A DNA stretch of 64,000 nucleotides from Pseudomonadota bacterium (lineage in GTDB: Bacteria; Pseudomonadota; Gammaproteobacteria; Steroidobacterales; Steroidobacteraceae): positions 1 through 64,000 of the forward strand of contig JAJZDX010000002.1 in NCBI GenBank assembly GCA_021805865.1, in the 5' to 3' direction. Under the pieces are notes generated by a model. That model had not been told where the DNA came from. It searched no databases and worked only from the letters and a program-made list of their open reading frames with translations. The translations under genes were made by a program, and so were the position numbers. Positions within the stretch are counted from its first letter, which is position 1, and each line of letters opens with the position of its first letter. Shown here piece by piece: positions 22,105 to 30,218 of this stretch.

Positions 22105-23499
22105 ATGAGCCGACCGAGCTCCGCCCCTCCGCCTCTTTCGGCCGTGATCCTCGCGGCCGGCGAGGGCAAGCGGATGAAGTCCCGCCTGCCGAAAGTGCTG
22201 CAGCCGCTCGCCGGACGGCCACTCCTCAAGCACGTCATCGACACTGCCCGCGCGCTCTCCCCGCAGGCAATCCAAGTCGTATACGGCCATGGCGGCGAGC
22301 GGGTGCGGGAGGCGCTGTCCGCCGAGCCGGTGACGTGGGTGGAGCAGACTGAGCGCTTGGGCACCGGTCATGCGCTGCTGCAGGCGATGCCGCACGTGCC
22401 GGACGATCACCTGGTGCTCGTGCTCTACGGCGACGTGCCGCTTCTCGACCCGGGCACGCTCTCGCGCCTGGTCGCGCTCAGCCTCCCCGGCCAGTTGGCC
22501 CTGCTTACGATGCGACCGGAAAGCCCCGAGGGCTATGGCCGGATCGTCCGCGACCCGGCCGGCCATGTCGCGCGCGTCGTGGAGCAAAAGGACGCCTCCG
22601 CCGCCGAGCTCGCCCTGAGCGAGTGCAACACGGGGGTGTTGGCCGCGCCGGCCCGGCTACTCAAGGCTTGGCTCGCCGGCCTGGGCAACGATAATACCCA
22701 GGGGGAGTATTACCTGACCGACGTCATCGGGATGGCGGTCGGGCAGGGCGTCGCAGTCAATCCTCTCATGCTCGCCGATCCGATCGAGGCGCTGGGCGTC
22801 AACGACAAGGCGCAACTCGCCCTGCTGGAGGCGGTGTGCCGGCGCAACGCCGCGCGCGATCTGATGCTGGGCGGTGTGACTGTAGCGGATCCGGCGCGGC
22901 TCGATGTGCGCGGCCGGGTCACTCATGGCGCTGATGTCTTCATCGACGTCAATGTCGTGTTGGAAGGACACGTGAAACTCGGGGACCGCGTGCGCATCGG
23001 CCCCGGCTGTGTCATCCGCGACTGCGAGATCGGCGATGACACCGAAATCTTCCCCTTCTGCGTGCTCGACGGCGCGGCCATCGGCGCCTGCGCCCGGATC
23101 GGGCCCTTCGCGCGCATGCGGCCGACCGCCACTCTGGCCGATGGAGTGCATATCGGCAACTTCGTCGAGGTCAAGAATTCCTCGCTCGGGGAGGAGTCCA
23201 AGGCCAATCACCTCTCCTATGTCGGTGATGCCGAAGTCGGCGCGCATGTCAACATCGGCGCCGGCACCATCATCGCCAATTACGACGGGGCCAACAAGCA
23301 CCGCACCGTCATCCGTGACGATGTCCATACCGGATCAAACAGCGTGCTGGTCGCGCCGATCACCGTGGGCAAGGGGGCCACGATCGCCGCCGGCTCCACG
23401 GTGGCCGGGGAGGTCCCTGCCGGCAAGCTCACCGTCGCCCGCGCCCGCCAGACCACGATCGAGGGGTGGATCCGACCCGTGAAGCGGCCGAAAACCTGA
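22105..23499 (+). CDS. glmU: Bifunctional GlcNAc-1-P uridyltransferase / glucosamine-1-P acetyltransferase
   Basis: GlmU makes UDP-GlcNAc for peptidoglycan and LPS. The 464-residue protein has an N-terminal pyrophosphorylase domain with LAAGEGKRMKSRLPK and YGDVPLL. The C-terminal left-handed beta-helix has hexapeptide repeats (VRIGPGCVIRDCEIGDD, VNIGAGTIIANYDG, HTGSNSVLVAPITVG) and the catalytic-region EVKNSSLGEESKANHLSYVGD. A GTG six codons upstream (22087) is an alternative start. The standard atp–glmU–glmS order holds, with a convergent CHAD gene inserted before glmS. The last 71 bp overlap that gene. Confidence 0.96.
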   Translation: MSRPSSAPPPLSAVILAAGEGKRMKSRLPKVLQPLAGRPLLKHVIDTARALSPQAIQVVYGHGGERVREALSAEPVTWVEQTERLGTGHALLQAMPHVPDDHLVLVLYGDVPLLDPGTLSRLVALSLPGQLALLTMRPESPEGYGRIVRDPAGHVARVVEQKDASAAELALSECNTGVLAAPARLLKAWLAGLGNDNTQGEYYLTDVIGMAVGQGVAVNPLMLADPIEALGVNDKAQLALLEAVCRRNAARDLMLGGVTVADPARLDVRGRVTHGADVFIDVNVVLEGHVKLGDRVRIGPGCVIRDCEIGDDTEIFPFCVLDGAAIGACARIGPFARMRPTATLADGVHIGNFVEVKNSSLGEESKANHLSYVGDAEVGAHVNIGAGTIIANYDGANKHRTVIRDDVHTGSNSVLVAPITVGKGATIAAGSTVAGEVPAGKLTVARARQTTIEGWIRPVKRPKT

Positions 23500-24412
23500 C
23501 GGCTCCTCTCGCCGCCCGGCCGTGCGGCTTGCGCCTCCAGGCCCGCCAGAGCGCGTGCAGGCGCCGCTCGAAGGCCGGCCCGGGATCGGCATACAGCTGA
23601 CGCCCCAGGGCGAGGGCCTGCGCCCTGAGACGAGTCGAGCGTCGGTCGATCAGGGAGAGCAGTCTCCGGCGGTCCGCGCGTGCGGGTCCCCCGGTGGCGA
23701 TCCTGGCCCGCAGGACCCATAGGTCGTGATCCTCGCCGAGCGCGTCTGCGATGCCATGCGCCCTCTGGGCCAGCCCTGCGACCGAGGCGCCCAGTGGCTC
23801 GAGGACTTGCAGCTGGTGCCAGAGGTACTTGGTCTGCTTGCGCCACTCGTGCAGAGTCCCGGCGGCCGGATTGGACTCGGCGAGGCAGAGGGCCCGGCGC
23901 GCCTGACCGTAAACGCGCGCAAGACCTGCGCCCAATATGGACCAGCCCTTATGCCCCACGCGCCACCGGCTTGCGCGGCGTCGCGCCTCGCGCAGCGCCT
24001 TGAGCTCTCCGATGAGCGGCTTCGATCCCCTCAGCAGCTCCCGCCGCAAATCGGTGCGCTCACGGCACAGGATACGATGAAGCTCCTCCGCCGGCCGGGG
24101 GCTGCCGGGAGCCCGCAAGCGGTGCTCCAGGCGCTCGAGCGTCTGCAGGAGCACCTTGGCATCGCGGACCCCGCTGAGCGGACGGGCGGTGTCGCGCAGG
24201 AAGGCGTTTTCCCTGCGATAGGCTCGATCGCCGATCGAGGGGCGCAGCAGACGAAGCACGGCACGGGCCTTTTTCAGGCTCTTGCGGGCCGAATGGACAT
24301 CCTCGTCCGACAGGGGCCGGCGCTCGAGAGCGCGCAGCGCATCGGTCATCTGCGCACAGGCGATCCGCCGCGCGCCCTGCGTGCCCGCCTCGCTCCGGTG
24401 CAGCTTGATCAT
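23429..24412 (-). CDS. CHAD-domain protein (conserved histidine alpha-helical domain)
   Basis: This 327-residue, Arg-rich, mostly helical protein carries two CHAD repeats. The signature elements are DVHSARKSLKKARAVLRLLR (about residues 38–57) and LHEWRKQTKYLWHQLQVL (about 205–222), each with the His–Arg–Lys pattern thought to bind polyphosphate. No CYTH domain is attached, so it belongs to the stand-alone class. Its 3' end overlaps the glmU 3' end by 71 bp on the opposite strand. The Ser/Arg-rich C-terminus past about residue 295 lies in that overlap and may be a run-on. Polyphosphate binding is a family inference. Confidence 0.85.
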   Translation of the reverse strand: MIKLHRSEAGTQGARRIACAQMTDALRALERRPLSDEDVHSARKSLKKARAVLRLLRPSIGDRAYRRENAFLRDTARPLSGVRDAKVLLQTLERLEHRLRAPGSPRPAEELHRILCRERTDLRRELLRGSKPLIGELKALREARRRASRWRVGHKGWSILGAGLARVYGQARRALCLAESNPAAGTLHEWRKQTKYLWHQLQVLEPLGASVAGLAQRAHGIADALGEDHDLWVLRARIATGGPARADRRRLLSLIDRRSTRLRAQALALGRQLYADPGPAFERRLHALWRAWRRKPHGRAARGAVRFSAASRVGSTPRSWSGGRGRR

Positions 24413-24572
24413 ACGGGTAGGCTAAGTCGCTGCTTGTCCCCCGGTCCATCCGCAGCGACCGCAGCCCGCGTCGCCGGACGAGCACAGTCTCACGTTCCGC
24501 AGCGCGGCGCCTCGCCCTCCGGCCGGAGAATCAGGCAAACTGCGGGCTTTCGGGCGGTAAGAGCTGGCCAGT

Positions 24573-26405
24573 ATGTGTGGAATCGTCGGAGCGATCGCCG
24601 AGCGGAACATCGTCCCCATCCTGATGGAAGGCCTGCGGCGGCTGGAATACCGCGGCTATGACTCGGCGGGCCTGGCGGTCATCGAGTCCGGCAGGCTCGC
24701 CCGTCTGCGCACCCTCGGCAAGGTGAAGATGCTCGAGGAGGCGCTCGAGAGCACTCCGGTCGGCGGCCGGATCGGGATCGCTCACACCCGTTGGGCGACC
24801 CACGGAGTGCCCAGCGAGCGAAACGCCCATCCCCATGTCTCCCTCGGGGGCCTCGCCATCGTCCACAACGGCATCATCGAGAACCACGAGGAATTGCGTG
24901 AGGACCTGAAGCGCCGCGGCTACCGTTTCGATTCCGAGACCGACACCGAAGTCGTCGCGCACCGCATCCATTACCACCTCGACACGCTGGGCGATCTGTT
25001 CAAGGCCGTGCGCGCCACCGTGGCGGAGCTCGAAGGGGCCTACGCGCTGGCGGTGGTGAGCGAGCAGGACCCCGAGCGCCTGGTGACGGCGCGTGAAGGC
25101 TGTCCGGTGGTGATCGGCCTCGGGGTGGAAGAGAACTTCGTCGCCTCCGACGTCGCGGCGCTGCTGCCGGTGACGCGGCGATTCCAGTTCCTAGAGGAGG
25201 GCGATGTCGCCGAGATCCGCCGCAAGGCGGTGCGCGTCATCGACCGCGACGGCAACATCGCCGAGCGACCCGTGCGCGAGAGCGAGCTCAGCGCCGATGC
25301 CGCCGAGAAAGGACCTTTCCGCCATTTCATGCTGAAGGAGATCCACGAGCAGCCGCGGGCCGTTGCCGAAACCCTGGCCGAGCGCGTGGCCAACGGGAGG
25401 CTCTTCGAGGCCGCTTTCGGCCCGGCCGCGACCGATGTGTTCAAGCGGGTCGCCGCAGTGCACATCGTGGCCTGCGGGACCAGCTATCACGCGGCCTCCG
25501 TGGCCCGCTACTTCATCGAGCAGATCTGCCGCATCCCCTGCGCCGTCGACATCGCCAGCGAATATCGCTACCGCAATCCGCTGGTGCCGCCCAATTCGCT
25601 GTTCGTCACCATCTCCCAGTCCGGCGAGACCGCGGACACGCTGGCGGCGCTGCGCCTCGCCAGGCAGTCGGGCTATCTGTCGGCGCTCGCCATCTGCAAC
25701 GTGCCGGAAAGCTCGCTGGTGCGAGAGTCGGAGCTGGTCATGCTGACGCGCGCCGGCCCCGAGATCGGTGTGGCCTCGACCAAGGCGTTCACCACCCAGC
25801 TCGCCGCGCTGTCCATGCTGACCGTCGCGCTCGCCCGCCACCACGGTGCCGATGCCGAGCGCGAGCATGGCCTGGTGACGCGCCTCGTGGAGCTGCCCGG
25901 GCTCATCGAAAAAGCGCTCACCCTGGACCCGGTCATCCACCGGCTCGCCGAGCGATTCGCCGACAAGCACCATGCGCTGTTCCTCGGCCGCGGGGCGCTG
26001 TATCCCATCGCCATGGAGGGCGCGTTGAAGCTCAAGGAGATCTCCTACATCCACGCCGAGAGCTATCCCGCGGGCGAGCTCAAGCACGGGCCGCTGGCGT
26101 TGGTGGATGTCGACATGCCGGTGATCGCGGTGGCGCCAAACAACGACCTGCTGGAGAAGCTCAAATCCAACCTCATGGAGGTCCGTGCCCGCGGCGGCGA
26201 ACTCATCGTGTTCGCCGACCCGGAGTCGGGGATCCGGCCAAGCGACGGTGTCACCGTGATCGAGATGCCGAAGCACGTGACCTGGTTCCAGGCCCCCGCC
26301 ATCTATACCGTGCCGCTGCAGCTGCTCGCCTACCACGTCGCCGTGCTCAAGGGCACGGACGTCGATCAGCCCAGGAATCTCGCGAAGAGCGTCACGGTGG
26401 AGTGA
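24573..26405 (+). CDS. glmS: Glutamine–fructose-6-phosphate aminotransferase (isomerising)
   Basis: GlmS makes glucosamine-6-phosphate, the first step to UDP-GlcNAc. The 610-residue protein has the N-terminal glutaminase domain with nucleophile Cys2 (MCGIVGAI), HTRWATHG and HNGIIENH. Two SIS domains follow ([39 protein letters not shown]). The C-terminus ends [11 protein letters not shown], identical to the tail that encodes the TnsD recognition site of Tn7 in E. coli. A Tn7-like end lies 25 bp past the stop. No glmS ribozyme-like leader was recognised. Confidence 0.98.
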   Translation: MCGIVGAIAERNIVPILMEGLRRLEYRGYDSAGLAVIESGRLARLRTLGKVKMLEEALESTPVGGRIGIAHTRWATHGVPSERNAHPHVSLGGLAIVHNGIIENHEELREDLKRRGYRFDSETDTEVVAHRIHYHLDTLGDLFKAVRATVAELEGAYALAVVSEQDPERLVTAREGCPVVIGLGVEENFVASDVAALLPVTRRFQFLEEGDVAEIRRKAVRVIDRDGNIAERPVRESELSADAAEKGPFRHFMLKEIHEQPRAVAETLAERVANGRLFEAAFGPAATDVFKRVAAVHIVACGTSYHAASVARYFIEQICRIPCAVDIASEYRYRNPLVPPNSLFVTISQSGETADTLAALRLARQSGYLSALAICNVPESSLVRESELVMLTRAGPEIGVASTKAFTTQLAALSMLTVALARHHGADAEREHGLVTRLVELPGLIEKALTLDPVIHRLAERFADKHHALFLGRGALYPIAMEGALKLKEISYIHAESYPAGELKHGPLALVDVDMPVIAVAPNNDLLEKLKSNLMEVRARGGELIVFADPESGIRPSDGVTVIEMPKHVTWFQAPAIYTVPLQLLAYHVAVLKGTDVDQPRNLAKSVTVE

Positions 26406-26430
26406 CGCGGGTCTAGAAAAGGACGATTGT
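26366..26430 (+). other. attTn7-type attachment site (glmS 3' end plus 25 bp)
   Basis: The last codons of glmS ([11 protein letters not shown]) form the conserved DNA segment read by TnsD-type target selectors. The 25 bp after the TGA (26406–26430) lead directly to a TGTG transposon terminus at 26431. In E. coli Tn7 inserts about 25 bp after the glmS stop, so the spacing matches. The bases just before 26431 would be one copy of a 5-bp target duplication (GATTGT neighbourhood). The partner copy was not found. Confidence 0.7.
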
Positions 26431-26520
26431 TGTGCGCCTGAATTAAAGTCGTTACCCCGAAATTAAAGACCTTACCTGGGAATTAAAGTCGTTACCTCGG
26501 AAACAAAGTCATTTCCCTGG
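26431..26520 (+). mobile_element. Tn7-like transposon end (glmS-proximal, right-end type)
   Basis: The end begins TGTGCGCCTGAATTAAAGTC. From memory, Tn7's right end begins TGTGGGCGGACAATAAAGTC: the same TGTG tip and the AAAGTC of the first TnsB site at the same offset. Four tandem 20-bp repeats follow, as expected for closely packed TnsB sites of a right end. Tn7 right ends lie nearest glmS, as here. No tnsABCDE genes and no opposite end are visible in the window, so this is either a remnant or one border of an element whose other border has decayed or moved. Confidence 0.7.
26441..26520 (+). repeat. Four tandem 20-bp repeats (putative TnsB-type binding sites)
   Basis: Units start exactly at 26441, 26461, 26481 and 26501. 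The consensus is AATTAAAGTCGTTACCTCGG. Units 1 and 3 are nearly identical, unit 2 has AAAGACC, and unit 4 is more diverged (AAACAAAGTCATTTCC). A fifth, barely recognisable unit may begin at 26521. The repeats are strikingly AT-rich against the GC-rich surroundings. Confidence 0.9.
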
Positions 26521-26697
26521 AACTCGTCATAAATCACCACAACAACGACAGCGAGCCCAGCATCCGCCCGCATATGGGACCTTTGCTGCATGAACACGGA
26601 ATAGCCGCCTATCTTCGGGTGACCACTCACACTCTGCGCAGGCGGATCCGCAGCGGAAAAATTTTCCCACCTATCGCTATTCGCGGGAAGCAGTACT
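26521..26697. other. Non-coding accessory DNA inside the Tn7-like end
   Basis: There is no convincing reading frame between the 20-bp repeats and the palindrome at 26698. A short AT-rich run (AAAAATTTTCCC at about 26657) and a GC-rich stretch alternate. Together with the repeats this makes a 330-bp gene-free interval after glmS. Confidence 0.5.
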
Positions 26698-26741
26698 GTT
26701 CGCGGTAGGGGCTGCTCGCAAGAGCAGTCCCTACCGCGAAC
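26698..26741. repeat. 44-bp near-perfect palindrome (REP-like) at a gene breakpoint
   Basis: The 20-bp arms 26698–26717 and 26722–26741 pair with one mismatch around the loop GCAA; the arm begins GTTCGCGGTAGGGG. The GTAGG...GCGAAC flavour resembles REP elements of Pseudomonas and Xanthomonadales. It ends exactly where homology to an EAL domain begins. No second copy was noticed in this window. Confidence 0.75.
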
Positions 26742-27228
26742 GATCATCGAGGCCGGCGGCAGGCAGAAGGAAATCCTTCCGGCGCTCTCGGTGCTGCGGG
26801 CCGCTGGCGTGAGGGTGGCGCTCGATGACTTCGGGATCGGCTACTCCTCCTTCGGGCGCCTCGCGGAGCTGCCGATCGATGTTCCGAAGGTCGGCAAATC
26901 GTTCATCTCTGCACTCACCCGCCCGCGCACGCCGGCGCACCTGGTGCGTATACGTCGTATCCTCGCGACCCTGGCGTCGCTCTCGCACATTTGCAACTTC
27001 ACCACCATCGCGGAAGGGGTGGAAACCCCGGCTGCACTCGAGGCAGTCCGCGAACTCGGCTTCGACCAGTCGCAGGGGTACCTGCACAGCCCCGCGGTTG
27101 ACGCGCAGGCCTTCGCTCGCTTCCTGCGGCCGCGCCCTGCGCCGGCTGGCGGCGCGCGTGCCGCCCCGTGCGTGAGCCGCGCGGAGCGCACCGTGGCTTC
27201 GGACGAGCAGCCTGTGGTGCATCCATGA
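26740..27228 (+). pseudogene. Truncated EAL-domain protein (C-terminal part of a c-di-GMP phosphodiesterase)
   Basis: The frame reads from TIIEAGGRQKEI through ALDDFGIGYSSFGRLAELPID to AEGVETPAALEAVRELGF and QSQGYLHSPA. This is the second half of an EAL domain. The N-terminal half, including the EAL motif, is absent, and homology begins at the edge of the 44-bp palindrome. The motif normally reading LKIDRSF is PKVGKSF, so a conserved Asp is Gly. It is therefore very unlikely to hydrolyse c-di-GMP. A GTG at 26791 could still start a 145-residue product. The TGA overlaps the next gene's ATG (27225). Confidence 0.75.
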
Positions 27229-27854
27229 ACGAGTCGCTGATCTCCCGTTGCGATGCGCTTGCGGAGCGAATCGTGCTGCCCGGATTCACCGTCTCGCGAG
27301 AGGACTTTCTCAACACGCCCCTGCCGCACCTGACGCGTACGCTCGATCAGGAGCCCCGTCTTGCGATCTCGATCCTCTCCGCCCTGATGCTCTTCGTAAC
27401 GCGCCACGAGCGAGCAGGGCCTCACGGTGCGGTCCAGGACCCGACCCTCAAGGGCGTATACCGGCTCATCGGCACCGGCGGGCTGCTGCGCCCAGAGCTT
27501 CCCTTTGAAGCCCGCACGGTCGACACAGAGGTGCCGCTTGCGATGTTCTCGCAGCTGCGCGAGATCGCACGGGCAGGCGCCTGTGGTGGCGAATCGCTCG
27601 AGCGTCAGGTCGAGTGGGGCCAGGTCGAGGCGACGATGAACGAGGCGATCGCGTTGCGGGACGATCAGCGCGCCATGGTGGTCTCGATCATCCGCTGCGT
27701 GCTCGAGCGGCGCGTCGAAGGCGGGCTCAGGGCGCCGGAGCGCTCGCAGGGGCCGTGCATGCCCGTAGGGATTTCTTGCCCCGCCGCAGGTCGGCAACCG
27801 CGCCGAAATAAACGCTCTGCGGGATTGAACAATGTCTCGGGAGTTTCTGGGTAA
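27225..27854 (+). CDS. Conserved-looking hypothetical protein downstream of the EAL remnant
   Basis: This 209-residue soluble protein is not recognised. It is helical in character, with ISILSALMLFVTRHERAG and AIALRDDQRAMVVSIIRCVLERR, and has no signal peptide or membrane segment. The ATG is coupled to the end of the EAL remnant by an ATGA overlap, suggesting the two were once an operon. The last 40 residues (after about 170) are Pro/Arg/Ser-rich and look like run-on sequence, so the original gene may have ended differently. Confidence 0.5.
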   Translation: MNESLISRCDALAERIVLPGFTVSREDFLNTPLPHLTRTLDQEPRLAISILSALMLFVTRHERAGPHGAVQDPTLKGVYRLIGTGGLLRPELPFEARTVDTEVPLAMFSQLREIARAGACGGESLERQVEWGQVEATMNEAIALRDDQRAMVVSIIRCVLERRVEGGLRAPERSQGPCMPVGISCPAAGRQPRRNKRSAGLNNVSGVSG

Positions 27855-27895
27855 CTTGCCCGTCAGTAGGCGGGAGTATAAAATATAATAACTGG

Positions 27896-28527
27896 ATGAA
27901 TGTGCGGAATGCGCGCAAAGAGGTGGACGCTGTGCTGTTGCTGATCGACCAGGACAACGTGCTCGCGGATTTCACCCGAGTGATCTACACGGAACTGTGC
28001 GCCCGCGGTCACAGGGAGCGCGCCCTGCCGCCGGCCAAGCAGACGACCTGCCCGCTCGAGGACCATATCCGCCGGAACTCCTCGAAGAGCTGAAGGCGAT
28101 CTACGCCGTCGAAGGGTTCTTTCGCAGTCTGCACCCGATCGAGGGGGGCGATTCAGGCGGTCAAGGAAATGGTGGCCGAGGGGATTGACGTGCGAATCTG
28201 CACGCACCCGACCAGGCCTATCGCAACTGCGTCGGAGAGAAGTACGAGTGGGTCGATCGCCACTTGGGCGCTGAGTTCACCACCCGCATGATCTTGACGC
28301 GTGACAAAACCATCATCGCGGATGCGCTGATCGATGACAATCCGGACATCACGGGATCGTGCACGCCATCGTGGCGGCACATCGTGTTCGATCAGCCCTA
28401 CAACCGCTCCATGGCCGGCGCGCGTCTTCGGAGATGGGAGGACTGGCGGGAGGTCCTCGAGCCGCCGAGAGTGGATCTGGCGCGTCTGGCCAGGGCGCCG
28501 CGAAGCATTGTCGGCATTGGCATCTAG
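27896..28527 (+). pseudogene. Frameshifted 5'(3')-deoxyribonucleotidase (NT5C/HAD family)
   Basis: Three frames together spell one HAD phosphatase that dephosphorylates deoxynucleoside monophosphates. The pieces are LLLIDQDNVLADFTRVIYTEL (HAD motif I, DxDxVLADF); then PELLEELKAIYAVEGFFRSL; then AVKEMVAEGIDVRICTHPT; then GEKYEWVDRHLGAEF, MILTRDKTIIADALIDDNPD and HIVFDQPYN. Frame changes fall near 28070, 28147 (beside a six-G run) and 28225. At least two of the three are not at homopolymers, so real decay is more likely than sequencing error alone. Such enzymes are common in phages. Confidence 0.8.
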
Positions 28528-28557
28528 GCGGAATCTGTGTCCCCAGTGGAGAACTGA

Positions 28558-29202
28558 ATGCGGATCCTTAAGCTCCTGATTGTGCTGTTGGCGGCCTCTT
28601 TATTGGGGGCTTGCAGTTCCAGAATGACGGCCAACGATGCGAATTTTGCGGCCGCAATCAATAAAAAGCTCGGCTGTTTCCCAGTCGCGGCCCCCTTAAC
28701 GGGGCCAAAAACTGTCGTGAGAGTGTCCGCAGGCAACCGCGCGGCCATTGCGCAACTGAATGCGCTTGCCAGCGCGGGGATGCTCAAGGCCTCGACGCGG
28801 ATAGTCAGGAAGCGCAATCAGCACAGCATGTGCAGCCCCTGCGATCCAAATCCGTACTGCAACCCACCTGGGAGCGGCCCCGGCAGGCCGACCGCGAAGA
28901 AGCCCGGGTGCTTTCACTCGGTTACCGAGCGCGTCTATTTGGTAACACGACGTGGCGCGGCTGCGATGAAACAAGCCCTGGGGCTCATGTGTGTCGGACA
29001 CGAGAAGGTAGCTGGCATCAAATCCTTTACGAAACCGACCGCTTTTGGGCCCGAGACCGTCTCAAGGGTAACGTATACCTATCGGGTCACGAAGCTGCCG
29101 GCATGGACGAAGTCGAAGGACGTGGAAACGGCGTTCGGGCTCGGTAAGGCCCATTCGGCGCGTACGACGCTTGTTCTGACAAATCACGGATGGGCGGATT
29201 AG
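28558..29202 (+). CDS. Putative lipoprotein of unknown function
   Basis: This 214-residue protein starts MRILKLLIVLLAASLLGACSS, a lipoprotein signal with lipobox LGAC (lipidated Cys19). A Cys-containing loop (CSPCDPNPYCNPPG, about 92–105) lies in the middle. The second half (RVYLVTRRGAAAMKQALGL and VTYTYRVTKLPAWTKSKDV) looks beta-rich. No family is recognised. Base composition is less GC-rich than the surrounding housekeeping genes, which fits acquisition. It lies between two broken phage-type nucleotide-metabolism genes. Confidence 0.7.
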   Translation: MRILKLLIVLLAASLLGACSSRMTANDANFAAAINKKLGCFPVAAPLTGPKTVVRVSAGNRAAIAQLNALASAGMLKASTRIVRKRNQHSMCSPCDPNPYCNPPGSGPGRPTAKKPGCFHSVTERVYLVTRRGAAAMKQALGLMCVGHEKVAGIKSFTKPTAFGPETVSRVTYTYRVTKLPAWTKSKDVETAFGLGKAHSARTTLVLTNHGWAD

Positions 29203-29440
29203 AGTCCTGCCCCGACTCGTCTACGCCCCGTTCCTGAGGGAGCTCGCCGCGTCTCGGTCCTTGCGGGCTTTTCAGCCCGCGCGGACCTTTGAGGTGGTTC
29301 GCGGTTCAACGTGGGGCGGCGCCTGCGCTCGGATCGAGATCGCTGAATTCGGGTCGGCAGATCTACCGCGGGGTTCCATCTGGAAAATCTGTCGAGCGGG
29401 TGCCTATAGGGACGCAGGTCCTTATTCAAACAGGCATTGC

Positions 29441-29990
29441 ATGCGACAGTACTTGGATACTTTACGCCTTGTGCTTGAGGAGGGCACCTGGCTCGAAAGC
29501 CGCACCGGCATCCGGCGGATCAGCTTCCCGGGGGTGTCCATGCGGTTCGATCTGGCGAAAGGCTTCCCGGCCGTCACGACGCGCAAGCTCGCCTTCAAGT
29601 CTGCGATCGGGGAATTGTGCGCGTTGGTCGCCGGCGCGACCAGTGCGCGGGACTTCCGGGAGAACGGGTCGCCCGTATGGGGCGCCAATGCGAACCAGAA
29701 TCAGGCCTGGCTCAACAACCCTTACCGGGCCGGCGAGGACGATCTCGGCCCGATCTACGGGGCGCAGTGGCGCGGATGGGACGCGTACAAGGTCCTGAGA
29801 ACGGTCGACAGCGCGAAAGTGGCGGAGAGATGCCCTCTTCGACGCGGCTACAAGAATCTGGCGTATTTCGACAACACCGCTAAGGTCGACCTCGAGGGTC
29901 CCCTGCTCACGGTCTTCGGAGTCTACCACCGCAAGGTGGACCAGCTTCGGGAATGCCTCGACATAAATCTGCGCGACCCTCCCGCGCTTC
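29441..29990 (+). pseudogene. Truncated thymidylate synthase / dCMP-hydroxymethylase-type gene
   Basis: MRQYLDTLRLVLEEGTW, RTGIRRISFPG, MRFDLAKGFPAVTTRKLAFKS, GELCALVAG, NPYRAGEDDLGPIYGAQWRGW and VDQLRECLD match the first half of ThyA-family enzymes. The NPYR...DLGPIYG spacing resembles phage and large-subfamily members more than E. coli ThyA. Homology ends at about 29990. The remaining open frame to 30355 is unrelated, and the catalytic Cys segment (PCH) and C-terminus are missing. The product cannot be active. The break lies at the edge of a large inverted-repeat structure (29998–30060). Confidence 0.8.
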
Positions 29991-29997
29991 CTACAAG

Positions 29998-30060
29998 AGC
30001 TTCGGCCCGGCCTGCGGCCGGTCAGGCCGCACGACCGCTTCGCGGTCGTGCGGACCGAAG
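29998..30060. repeat. Long inverted-repeat structure at the thyA breakpoint
   Basis: Inner arms 30027–30038 and 30042–30053 form a perfect 12-bp stem with a TTC loop. Outer arms CTTCGGCCC and GGACCGAAG pair with one mismatch, giving a branched hairpin of about 60 bp. Its position at the end of the ThyA homology parallels the palindrome at the EAL breakpoint. Confidence 0.65.
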
Positions 30061-30218
30061 ACGATATAGAGATCGAAAGGCGGAAAAGGCCGGAGGAACG
30101 GTCAACATCAGTGATGGACCTCGGGCCCTGTTCATCAGCGAACGTGAAAAAAAAGCCGTCCAGCCCCATCAAATACGATGGCCAGGCTCACAGGTGGTAT
30201 CAGAAGGCCAAATTTGGA

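Noticed and set aside
24413-24572. glmS ribozyme or riboswitch upstream of glmS
   Set aside because: The 160-bp leader is shared with a divergent gene and shows none of the ribozyme's conserved features by eye; those occur mainly in Firmicutes.
26472-26747. Minus-strand 91-codon frame over the 20-bp repeats
   Set aside because: It runs through the tandem repeats and the palindrome and has no protein-like pattern beyond a Val run.
27870-27895. AT-rich TATAAAATATAAT before the nucleotidase pseudogene as a promoter
   Set aside because: A good -10 but no -35 at acceptable spacing, and the gene is broken.
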